Assembly (NCBI GenBank): GCA_030528565.1 | Contig: JAUMYP010000007.1 | Span: 48,456-82,957, forward strand | From: Pseudomonadota bacterium | GTDB lineage: Bacteria; Pseudomonadota; Gammaproteobacteria; Xanthomonadales; Xanthomonadaceae | Direction of reading: 5' to 3' | Length of the DNA stretch: 34,502 bases | Part shown: positions 1 through 6,428 of the stretch, piece after piece | Layout: each line of letters starts with the position of its first letter | Position numbering within the stretch: the first letter of the stretch is position 1 | Notes under the pieces: generated by a model | What the model saw: the letters and a program-made list of their open reading frames with translations, nothing else | Database searches by the model: none | What the model was told of the DNA's origin: nothing | Made by a program: the position numbers and the translations under genes

Positions 1-55
1 TCCGCTGGCGCTGGGTGGTATTGCTTATGGCCTTTACAAGTGGCTGGATGATTGA
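1..55 (+). CDS. 3' end of a small glycine/alanine-rich hydrophobic protein (partial)
   Basis: Only the last 17 codons and the TGA stop (53-55) are inside the window. They encode PLALGGIAYGLYKWLDD, identical to the C-terminus of the complete paralogue at 136-384. The DNA is also identical: bases 1-76 repeat exactly at 330-405, running past the stop codon into the spacer. This is therefore the upstream member of a recently duplicated tandem family. Function is unknown; see the entry at 136-384. Confidence 0.8.
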   Translation, partial: PLALGGIAYGLYKWLDD

Positions 56-76
56 GGGGGAAGTAACGCAATATTG
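1..76. repeat. Direct repeat, copy A (identical to 330-405)
   Basis: Bases 1-76 match 330-405 exactly. The match covers the last codons of the small hydrophobic gene, its stop and about 20 bases beyond. Divergence starts at 77 versus 406. The left end runs off the window, so the true length of the duplicated unit is unknown. It shows a recent duplication or gene-conversion tract. Confidence 0.9.
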
Positions 77-135
77 CAAAGCCTTTATCGAATCCATGAC
101 GCTTCATAATCACTTTATCCAAACAGGAGAACATC

Positions 136-384
136 ATGAGCAACGAGAATAAAGCAAATATGGTAGGGGCAGCGGGTGGTGCAACTGGTGTGGCAGGCTC
201 TATTGGTGCAGTGGCTGCGGCAGGTGCGGTCAAGGGGTTGAGTGCTGCGGGAATTACCTCTGGCCTGGCTACTATTGGCAGCGTGGTTGGCGGCGGTATG
301 GCGGCAGGCTTGGTGACGGTGGCGGCAGCTCCGCTGGCGCTGGGTGGTATTGCTTATGGCCTTTACAAGTGGCTGGATGATTGA
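136..384 (+). CDS. Small glycine/alanine-rich hydrophobic protein, copy 2 (82 aa)
   Basis: I do not recognise a named family with certainty. The 82-aa product has a short polar start (MSNENKAN), then two long Gly/Ala/Val-rich hydrophobic stretches (about 9-33 and 40-75) around the turn VKGLSAAGITSGL, and ends with YKWLDD. There is no cleavable signal peptide. The GxxxG-rich composition suggests closely packed membrane helices. The start has a clear site, AGGAG at 126-130. It is about 75% identical to the protein at 812-1060 and shares its end with the partial copy at 1-55. It might be a bacteriocin-like or pore-forming peptide (a GG pair lies at residues 14-15, but without the usual class II leader pattern), or a membrane effector linked to the CRISPR locus. 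A loose resemblance to eukaryotic ISG12 (IFI6/IFI27) proteins is only an impression. Confidence 0.75.
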   Translation: MSNENKANMVGAAGGATGVAGSIGAVAAAGAVKGLSAAGITSGLATIGSVVGGGMAAGLVTVAAAPLALGGIAYGLYKWLDD

Positions 385-405
385 GGGGGAAGTAACGCAA
401 TATTG
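330..405. repeat. Direct repeat, copy B (identical to 1-76)
   Basis: Second copy of the 76-base exact repeat. The unit offset is 329 bases, a little more than one gene plus its spacer. Confidence 0.9.
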
Positions 406-586
406 AAAATTTGACCGGGAGATTTTTATGTCGGGGGTATCTTATTTGTATGCAATATGAAAACTGATTTTCATTTTTGACTGAAGCCTTCGTGTGGATT
501 CAGAAAAGAATTGAGCTTTGTTTATGCAGTATTGTGAGTATTGAAGTTGCTTTTTGGGATTTTTATTGGTTGACTGGGGGTTTGCT

Positions 587-763
587 ATGAGCAGTAGTGG
601 CGATTTTTTTGATGAGATTTTTGGTGTGGGGTCGGAAGGTAAATACGATGTCCGGGGTGGCAATGATCCGGCTGTGGAAATTGCTGCTGGGGTGGTAGTG
701 GGTACAGCTGTGAGTGCCGCAGTGTTTTCTTGCTTTGCTATCTATTTCTATTGCAGAGATTGA
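587..763 (+). CDS. Small single-pass membrane protein between the tandem paralogues (58 aa)
   Basis: Not recognised. The start at 587 is preferred over an in-frame upstream start at 554 because a G-rich Shine-Dalgarno-like run (576-580) sits six bases ahead of it. The product has an acidic, Gly-rich N-terminal half (MSSSGDFFDEIFGVG), then one hydrophobic helix at about residues 33-54 (VEIAAGVVVGTAVSAAVFSC), and a short CRD tail. It lies in the same orientation between two copies of the 82-aa family (136-384 and 812-1060) and ends 48 bases before the next gene, so co-transcription is likely. A partner, immunity or accessory peptide for those proteins is possible, but that is inference from position only. 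Confidence 0.55.
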   Translation: MSSSGDFFDEIFGVGSEGKYDVRGGNDPAVEIAAGVVVGTAVSAAVFSCFAIYFYCRD

Positions 764-811
764 TTGCCTGGCGGGTCTGGATTTAGTCAATTGTTAACAG
801 GAGATATGATT

Positions 812-1060
812 ATGAGTAATGAAGCGGGGGCAAAGGTAGCAGGTGTGGCAGGTGGTGTGACCGGGGTTGCAGGTTCGATTGGCACCGTGGCTGCGGCAGG
901 TGTGGTCAAGGGGTTGAGTGCTGCAGGTATTACCTCCGGCCTGGCTGCTATTGGTAGCGTGGTCGGTGGTGGTATGGTGGCAGGTGTGGCCTGTACTGCA
1001 GCTGCACCCCTGGCAATTGGTGGGCTTACTTATGGGCTTTACAAGTGGCTGAGCGATTGA
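812..1060 (+). CDS. Small glycine/alanine-rich hydrophobic protein, copy 3 (82 aa)
   Basis: Paralogue of the 136-384 protein, also exactly 82 aa from MSNEAGAK. About 20 residues differ. The differences are spread along the protein but are mostly conservative (A/V, L/I, T/A). The core VKGLSAAGITSGL, the block IGSVVGGGM and the ending YGLYKWL are unchanged, so the protein is under selection. The ATG at 812 is chosen because AGGAG (799-803) is spaced eight bases from it; an ATG at 806 would be too close. A rho-independent terminator about 145 bases downstream closes the run. Conserved Gly positions and lack of a signal peptide suggest a membrane-inserting peptide. Function unknown. Confidence 0.75.
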   Translation: MSNEAGAKVAGVAGGVTGVAGSIGTVAAAGVVKGLSAAGITSGLAAIGSVVGGGMVAGVACTAAAPLAIGGLTYGLYKWLSD

Positions 1061-1203
1061 GTCTGTCTGTGGAGGGCAGGAGCTGTTTTTCTGCTTTCAG
1101 AGCAGCAGCGATTTTGTTTGGGGCTTAGGAAGCAGTTGGTATGCTTGGAGCTCCTGACGGACTCGTTGCTGTTATCTTTGTATCTTCTAAACTTTTTGCT
1201 GTC

Positions 1204-1239
1204 ACGCCTGCCAGGGTCACTTGGGCAGGCGTTTTTTTT
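1204..1239 (+). terminator. Rho-independent terminator after the small membrane gene cluster
   Basis: A perfect 8-bp stem (CGCCTGCC at 1205-1212 with GGCAGGCG at 1224-1231) has an 11-base loop and is followed by eight T residues. It separates the plus-strand small-gene cluster from the CRISPR array. Confidence 0.9.
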
Positions 1240-1410
1240 ATGGGGCTGGTTTGCTTCCGGGCGTTTTGGTTTGAGAGGATTTTGAAAATTTAGTGGGCGA
1301 AGGACTCTGTTTTGTTGCGGCTATTGGAGCAATCACTGAGCTGTGATGTGACAAAAAGCGATAAGTTGCTGTGTTACAGAAAAAAGCGCTGAACTATTAC
1401 GGCTTATGGT
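1240..1410. other. Non-coding trailer side of the CRISPR array
   Basis: This stretch between the terminator and the first (degenerate) repeat holds no credible gene. On the array orientation argued here it is the leader-distal flank. No promoter or further repeat fragment was seen in it. Confidence 0.6.
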
Positions 1411-3445
1411 GTTGAATTGCCCTCAAAGTCGGGGCAGTGAGGGGACTGAACAAAGTTGATATTTTTGCCGTTTACAACGATGTCTTAATCCCCTCAAAGT
1501 CGGGGCAGTGAGGGGACAAGAAGGTGGCAGCTTGGGCACAAGCCGTTGTGTCTTAATCCCCTCAAAGTCGGGGCAGTGAGGGGACTTATGCCACTTGCGC
1601 TCTTTACTAGAGCAATCGTCTTAATCTCCTCAAAGTCGGGGCAGTGAGGGGACCTTCTCGAAAGGGGCTTCGTCCACACGACCGAAGGTCTTAATCCCCT
1701 CAAAGTCGGGGCAGTGAGGGGACCGAGAAAACGCGCAAGGAATCGCAATGGTATTTGTCTTAATCCCCTCAAGGTCGGGGCAGTGAGGGGACGCACGAAA
1801 CCCGAAAGGGGAGAATACGCATGGCCGTCTTAATCCCCTCAAAGTCGGGGCAGTGAGGGGACCGAGAAAACGCGCAAGGAATCGCAATGGTATTTGTCTT
1901 AATCCCCTCAAGGTCGGGGCAGTGAGGGGACTTACTACCCCGGCGTGATGTAACCGAGCCACGAGTCTTAATCCCCTCAAAGTCGGGGCAGTGAGGGGAC
2001 GAACTCTTGGGGGTGGAAGGGGTCGATCCTCGTCTTAATCCCCTCAAAGTCGGGGCAGTGAGGGGACTGGTGTTTCAGCGCGGCAAGGGAGCGACATCCA
2101 GTCTTAATCCCCTCAAAGTCGGGGCAGTGAGGGGACCGCGGAAACCGAATGGGTCGCGTCCGTAAGGGTGTCTTAATCCCCTCAAAGTCGGGGCAGTGAG
2201 GGGACCAACGTTGAAACTTTAACCCCAAGGAGTAAAAGTCTTAATCCCCTCAAAGTCGGGGCAGTGAGGGGACTGACGCAACGGTCGGGCTGTGCGCTTG
2301 GCATCAGTCTTAATCCCCTCAAAGTCGGGGCAGTGAGGGGACACACGGTTCTGGAAGTGGAATACTGGCTGAAAGCGTCTTAATCCCCTCAAAGTCGGGG
2401 CAGTGAGGGGACGGACTTCGCTAAACATGAATTGAACCGTCGTGCGTCTTAATCCCCTCAAAGTCGGGGCAGTGAGGGGACGCGCGCCGAAGCCTTCAAC
2501 GGGCGCGGCCACTGGTCTTAATCCCCTCAAAGTCGGGGCAGTGAGGGGACGTAAGGACGTCACCATCGGTCTCTCGGCCGATTGTCTTAATCCCCTCAAA
2601 GTCGGGGCAGTGAGGGGACGCTCGCCCGCATAATCATCTACCCCGGCAGTCTGTCTTAATCCCCTCAAAGTCGGGGCAGTGAGGGGACTGACATCAAATT
2701 TGATGTCGCAGCTTGCGAAGCGTCTTAATCCCCTCAAAGTCGGGGCAGTGAGGGGACAGAAAAACGTGGGGATGTATGGACTGAAAGAAAGTCTTAATCC
2801 CCTCAAAGTCGGGGCAGTGAGGGGACCCGTTCAAGAAGTACCTGGAGAATGACCAGAATGTCTTAATCCCCTCAAAGTCGGGGCAGTGAGGGGACTTCGG
2901 CGGATGAGGTACACCCTTGAGGGCTATGTCTTAATCCCCTCAAAGTCGGGGCAGTGAGGGGACGCAATTGCGACCGGCGTTTCCGCCCTGGCCGCCAGTC
3001 TTAATCCCCTCAAAGTCGGGGCAGTGAGGGGACCCAGGTAAAGAACACGTATATCGCACCATTGGGTCTTAATCCCCTCAAAGTCGGGGCAGTGAGGGGA
3101 CCTTCGTGAAGCACTCGCTAATGAAACACAAGAGGTCTTAATCCCCTCAAAGTCGGGGCAGTGAGGGGACTTACACTCCTTCAAAGAAACCAACCGAGGT
3201 GGGTCTTAATCCCCTCAAAGTCGGGGCAGTGAGGGGACCCCAATAGACGCCGCTGTAGAATACGGGGCGCAGTCTTAATCCCCTCAAAGTCGGGGCAGTG
3301 AGGGGACTATGCAGCAACCGGTTTGACCTTGGCCGCCGTTGGTCTTAATCCCCTCAAAGTCGGGGCAGTGAGGGGACCGATGAGTGCGTGTCTGTCAGTA
3401 CCGAGAAGTGTCTTAATCCCCTCAAAGTCGGGGCAGTGAGGGGAC
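1411..3445 (-). CRISPR. CRISPR array, 30 repeats of 36 bp and 29 spacers, transcribed on the minus strand
   Basis: Repeats start at 1411, 1482, 1550, 1618, 1688, 1757, 1827, 1896, 1965, 2032, 2101, 2170, 2238, 2307, 2377, 2446, 2515, 2584, 2653, 2722, 2791, 2860, 2928, 2998, 3066, 3135, 3203, 3272, 3342 and 3410. Spacers are 31-35 nt, mostly 32-34. On the minus strand the repeat reads GT, stem CCCCTCA, a 12-base loop, stem TGAGGGG, then ATTAAGAC. Cutting at the stem base would leave an 8-nt 5' handle, as with Cas6-processed crRNAs. The repeat at 1411 has five mismatches at its outer end, as expected of the oldest, leader-distal repeat. Three others vary: 1618 (one C to T) and 1757 and 1896 (one A to G each). 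The spacers at 1724-1756 and 1863-1895 are identical. The adjacent card1 and csx16 suggest a type III system. No adaptation or interference genes lie in the window. Confidence 0.97.
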
Positions 3446-3752
3446 TCTACCGCAGAAAATTTTGTTTGACAATCAATTGCTTGCAATGCTGTTTGGGGTG
3501 GTCGTTTTTTCGCCAAACAGTTGGCTAAAATTTCGCCAGAATTTGCCGGTTGCCCTGCTTCTAAAAGGTATCGCAAGTCATTGTTTTTATGGATTTTTGT
3601 TGTCTGACAAGGCGCGCTGTCTGCTGGCTGTGGCTTTTTTTGCGAAAAGTTGGCTAAAAAATCACCAGGCCTATCGAAGAAGCCGACTGTACTCGCCCCC
3701 CTGGCGGGGGGCGGCATGAGGTATTTCTGGGGGGCAAGGCCGGGCGGAAGCA
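3446..3752 (-). promoter_or_regulatory. Putative CRISPR leader
   Basis: This gene-free, AT-rich stretch lies between the newest repeat and the end of card1. It carries two imperfect 21-base direct repeats (AGTTGGCTAAAA followed by TC-CCAG) at 3519-3539 and 3648-3668, with three mismatches, each preceded by a run of T. A G/C hairpin at 3694-3713 lies just downstream of card1. Leader identity rests on array orientation and AT content; I could not place a convincing promoter. Confidence 0.55.
3694..3713 (-). terminator. GC hairpin between card1 and the CRISPR leader
   Basis: A perfect 8-bp stem (CGCCCCCC with GGGGGGCG) with a 4-base loop lies about 40 bases past the card1 stop. It has no U-tract, so it may be a weak terminator or an mRNA 3' end that insulates the array from card1 transcription. 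Confidence 0.4.
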
Positions 3753-5108
3753 TTATCTGTGCTGCCGGGGAAGGGGGAGACGGCCTTGCGTCATCCACTC
3801 TTCAATACGGGCACGGAACTGTGCCGGCGGGATGGGGGCGGGCGTTTTGTTGTCGCTGGTTTCCGGATGAGCCACCACATGCAGTGCGCCCTGCCGGGCA
3901 CGGTCAAGTGCTTTGGAGCTAAGCGGCTGCCAGGAAAGCAGCATCTTGGTGCCATAGGCCTGATGAGACAGGCGGCTGGCGATCTCGCCAATCTTGTACA
4001 TGACATCGGCTTCTTTGGCGTCTCTTTTGCTGCCACCCCTTTTGTTCTTTTGTCCCTTGAGTGTGGCGGTCTTGGCTTCTACCACCAGCAGGCGGTTGCG
4101 ATGACAGAGCACCAGATCGAGTTCGTTGGGGGTTTCTCCTCTCTTGATCCTGACGCCCAGCCCACGGCTCAGGCCGGGAATATCCTCGACCTGCCACCAG
4201 GCCCATTCTTCCAGCCAGCCGCCGGAGAGGTAGCGCGCCCAGTCGGCATTGGCAAAGGTGATGCTGGCGAGTTTCCCGTCATTGAGTTTGAAGCTGAGGA
4301 TGCCTCTGTCTTTGAGTTCTTCAAGAATATGGCGGGGGAAGTAATCGGGCAGCCCTGACGCCTTGTCGGCGCGCACATTGTTTTTGATGGTTTCAGGGCG
4401 AGGGTGATTTTTATGCGGGTTGTAGGCTGCGTTTGCCCAGGCATTGAGAATGCTGATGTGGTTGGGCTCCTGCCGAGCCATGAAGTTTTCGGTCAATTCA
4501 CGGCGTGCTGCCATGGCTTCAAGCTGACGCGGCTGATCGGAAAGCATGGATTCGACTTCATAGCCACTGACTTCCAGAAACTGGCGAATATCCAGTGCAA
4601 CCTGCATGGGCTCTTGGTGCTGATCGGGAAGCAGCCACTGGAATTCTTCGGTTTCGGTACTGGTATAGGTGATTTGCGTGTCGAACCGGCTATCCGGGTC
4701 ATCGCGAAGGTCTTTCGCGATATCGTGCAGCACCAGCGCCATGATCTTGGTGCCGCCAGTAATATCGAAAACCAGCTGATGATCGCGGTGGCGTTCAGCC
4801 CAGCTGCGAAGGCGGGGTGCCAGATCTTGCTTCAGCCTGGCGTAGCTTTCGCCGTTGTGATCGAGCTTGATGTCCTTGCAGTCAATTTGCCAGCCATGCG
4901 CTTGCCGCAGATATTCGGCCTGTTTCTTGACGGCGCCCACCTGGCCGCGCTTGGATCTGGTTTCGATCAGCAGCAGGGTGTCGATGAGTGCGCCGTACTG
5001 GTGCATGGCCAGTACCAGTGGCATGACGTAGTCGCTGATGACGTAAATCCGTAGTTGGCGCTTTTCTTCAGTGTTGCCGGCCGGTGGCTGGGTATCGGCA
5101 TGGGACAT
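3753..5108 (-). CDS. card1: CARF-domain nuclease, Card1/Can2 (DUF1887) family
   Basis: This 451-aa protein is an ancillary effector of type III CRISPR systems. Its CARF domain binds a cyclic oligoadenylate (cA4 in studied relatives) and activates a C-terminal restriction-endonuclease-like domain that cuts nucleic acid. The CARF fold spans about residues 18-180, with the strand LRIYVISDYV and the ligand-loop motif DITGGTK (115-121). A linker or winged region follows, then the PD-(D/E)xK nuclease with NELD (E329, D331) and EAK (E344, K346), so the active site looks intact. The start at 5108 is chosen because AAGGA lies eight bases upstream. The reading frame stays open 36 codons further, but that part looks like untranslated leader. 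It is divergent from csx16 and points toward the CRISPR leader. Assignment to Card1 rather than Can1 rests on having a single CARF and a single nuclease domain. Confidence 0.9.
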   Translation of the reverse strand: MSHADTQPPAGNTEEKRQLRIYVISDYVMPLVLAMHQYGALIDTLLLIETRSKRGQVGAVKKQAEYLRQAHGWQIDCKDIKLDHNGESYARLKQDLAPRLRSWAERHRDHQLVFDITGGTKIMALVLHDIAKDLRDDPDSRFDTQITYTSTETEEFQWLLPDQHQEPMQVALDIRQFLEVSGYEVESMLSDQPRQLEAMAARRELTENFMARQEPNHISILNAWANAAYNPHKNHPRPETIKNNVRADKASGLPDYFPRHILEELKDRGILSFKLNDGKLASITFANADWARYLSGGWLEEWAWWQVEDIPGLSRGLGVRIKRGETPNELDLVLCHRNRLLVVEAKTATLKGQKNKRGGSKRDAKEADVMYKIGEIASRLSHQAYGTKMLLSWQPLSSKALDRARQGALHVVAHPETSDNKTPAPIPPAQFRARIEEWMTQGRLPLPRQHR

Positions 5109-5245
5109 GGGCAAATTCCTTATCAGAAGCGTTAGTTTGAGCCGGTGCCAGACAGGCATGGCAGCTTGCAATGTTGCAGGATACGAAGGCTTTATGGCTT
5201 TTGCCATCATTGCCACCGGTTTAAATTGAAAACGAGGCAGATGCC
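5109..5245. promoter_or_regulatory. Divergent promoter region between card1 and csx16
   Basis: This 137-base gap must carry promoters for both genes. Visible elements are an AT-rich TTTAAATTG at 5220-5228 ahead of csx16 and a small inverted repeat ATGGC-TTTT-GCCAT around 5193-5206. No strong -35/-10 pair is evident on either strand. Confidence 0.4.
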
Positions 5246-5539
5246 ATGACGCAGTATTTCATTTCCCGCCATCCAGGCGCGATTATTTGGGCACGCAAGC
5301 AGGGGTTTGAGGCGGTGCAGATCGCGCATCTGGATTGTGCGCTGATCCAGCCCGGCGATACGGTGATGGGGACGCTGCCAGTGCATCTGGCGGCGGAAGT
5401 TTGCCGCCGCGGTGCGCGTTATCTGCATTTGCAGGTGAATATTCCGGCGGAGCTGCGCGGTCAGGAGTTGGATGCGGAAACACTGGAGCAGCTGGGGGCT
5501 TGCCTGACTGCTTTCGAGGTGCGGCGTATTGACGATTGA
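5246..5539 (+). CDS. csx16: CRISPR-associated protein Csx16 (VVA1548 family), proposed ring nuclease
   Basis: The 97-aa product matches the Csx16 family end to end: N-terminal YFISRHPGAIIWA, central GTLPVHLAAEVCRRGARYLHL, and the conserved IPAELRGQEL. Family members are about 85-105 aa and occur with type III CRISPR systems. Csx16 has been proposed to degrade cyclic oligoadenylate second messengers, damping CARF effectors. That is family knowledge and is not shown here. The ATG at 5246 has GAGG (5234-5237) eight bases ahead. It is divergent from card1, so effector and likely off-switch form a pair sharing 137 bases of regulatory DNA. It ends just before a strong hairpin. Confidence 0.92.
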   Translation: MTQYFISRHPGAIIWARKQGFEAVQIAHLDCALIQPGDTVMGTLPVHLAAEVCRRGARYLHLQVNIPAELRGQELDAETLEQLGACLTAFEVRRIDD

Positions 5540-5574
5540 AAAAGCCAAGGCGCGGGATGGCCGCGCCTTGGCTT
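5539..5574 (-). terminator. Strong hairpin terminator between csx16 and the lipoprotein gene
   Basis: A perfect 14-bp stem (5542-5555 with 5561-5574) has the loop GATGG. On the minus strand it is followed by TTTTT, so it is a good rho-independent terminator for the lipoprotein operon. On the plus strand it follows csx16 by two bases but lacks a T-tract. Confidence 0.85.
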
Positions 5575-5602
5575 GGGGGAGCTGCCAATAATGGCGGGTA
5601 TT

Positions 5603-6067
5603 TTATTGCACGGTGAAGTCGCGGCTTTGCAGCGGCTGGCCGTTCAGGCTGATTTCCACCTTGTAGTTGCCGGTCGGCCAGGGGTTGGTGTTGCTGATTT
5701 TGAAGGCATAGATACTGTCGTTGCCGACCATGTCCACGACTTCTTCATGCACCAGGGTGCCGTCCTGATAAGTCCAGCGTGCGCCGAGCTTTTTGCCTGC
5801 GCCATCGCCCTGGGTGTTGACCGAGGCATGGATGGTGTCTTGGGTGCCGAACTGGGTGCTGGCTTCGGCCACGCGTTTGTCATCGGCCAGGCCCTTGCCC
5901 AGCTCCAGCGCGACGATATTGATGGTCGCCTGCGTTGCCGGCGGCGTGGCCAGCGCAGGTGCCGAGGCCGGCGGCGCGACCACGGCGGGTTCTTCTTTCT
6001 TTTTGCAGCCGGTGATGGCGAGTGCCGAAACCAGCGTAGCGGCAAAAATGGCGTGAGTCTTGTTCAT
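5603..6067 (-). CDS. Putative lipoprotein, 154 aa, unknown function
   Basis: The N-terminus is a type II signal peptide with lipobox AITGC, so Cys21 would be lipidated and the protein anchored in a membrane facing the periplasm. A lysine/glutamate patch and a Pro/Ala-rich linker (about 26-48) follow. The C-terminal domain (about 50-154) has alternating beta-strand pattern and ends with LNGQPLQSRDFTVQ, similar to proteins that build an immunoglobulin-like fold. I do not recognise a named family. AAGGA lies seven bases before the start. It is the last gene of the minus-strand run, 23 bases after the LysM gene and before the terminator at 5539-5574. Confidence 0.8.
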   Translation of the reverse strand: MNKTHAIFAATLVSALAITGCKKKEEPAVVAPPASAPALATPPATQATINIVALELGKGLADDKRVAEASTQFGTQDTIHASVNTQGDGAGKKLGARWTYQDGTLVHEEVVDMVGNDSIYAFKISNTNPWPTGNYKVEISLNGQPLQSRDFTVQ

Positions 6068-6090
6068 GGAGATTCCTTCAGGAGAGATTG

Positions 6091-6363
6091 TCAGGGCAGG
6101 CGCAGCACTTGGCCGGGGAAAATCTTGTCCGGGTCTTTGATTTCTTCCCGGTTGGCCTCGTGGATTTCTTTCCAGCGGTTGGCATCGCCGTACAGGTTCT
6201 TGGCAATCTTGGACAGCGAATCGCCCGGCTTTACGGTGTAGGTTTTTTCTTGCTGCACGGTTTGGGCGCCGCCAGCGCCTTCAGCGATTTCAACACCGCC
6301 GGTGACACCGGCAAAACGCGGGTCTTTGCCGCCGTTGTTTTCAGGGGTTTGCGGGTGAGACAT
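6091..6363 (-). CDS. LysM domain protein, 90 aa
   Basis: After a Gly-rich N-terminal half comes one LysM domain at about residues 42-89 ([20 protein letters not shown], then [20 protein letters not shown]). This fold binds peptidoglycan or other N-acetylglucosamine polymers. The pattern '[16 protein letters not shown]' is like the LysM of the BON/LysM protein Kbp (YgaU), but the BON domain is absent. No signal peptide is seen, so it may be cytoplasmic. The start at 6363 is chosen because GGAG is six bases ahead; an in-frame ATG at 6375 overlaps that site. It lies between queF and the lipoprotein gene in one orientation. Confidence 0.85.
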   Translation of the reverse strand: MSHPQTPENNGGKDPRFAGVTGGVEIAEGAGGAQTVQQEKTYTVKPGDSLSKIAKNLYGDANRWKEIHEANREEIKDPDKIFPGQVLRLP

Positions 6364-6428
6364 GGTGAGCTCCATAAGAATGGAGCGATGAGCATGGCAG
6401 CAGCCTTGTTAAAACCGCATCATCAAGC

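Noticed and set aside
428-460. A 10-codon frame MSGVSYLYAI preceded by a GGGAG element
   Set aside because: Too short and without a paralogue; might be a decayed start, but cannot be supported.
1494-3193. Several minus-strand open frames of 83-195 aa across the array with repeated PLTAPTLRGLR or SPHCPDFEGIKT units
   Set aside because: They are translations of the CRISPR repeats and spacers; no start signals and no protein family.
1447-3409. Self-targeting spacers matching genes of this window
   Set aside because: No spacer was seen to match sequence elsewhere in the window by eye; a full genome search was not possible.
3462-3719. 85-aa plus-strand frame in the leader region
   Set aside because: Lies in the AT-rich leader with no ribosome-binding site and no similarity; read as non-coding.
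5109-5216. N-terminal extension of Card1 by 36 codons
   Set aside because: The better ribosome-binding site is at 5108 and the extension occupies the divergent promoter region.
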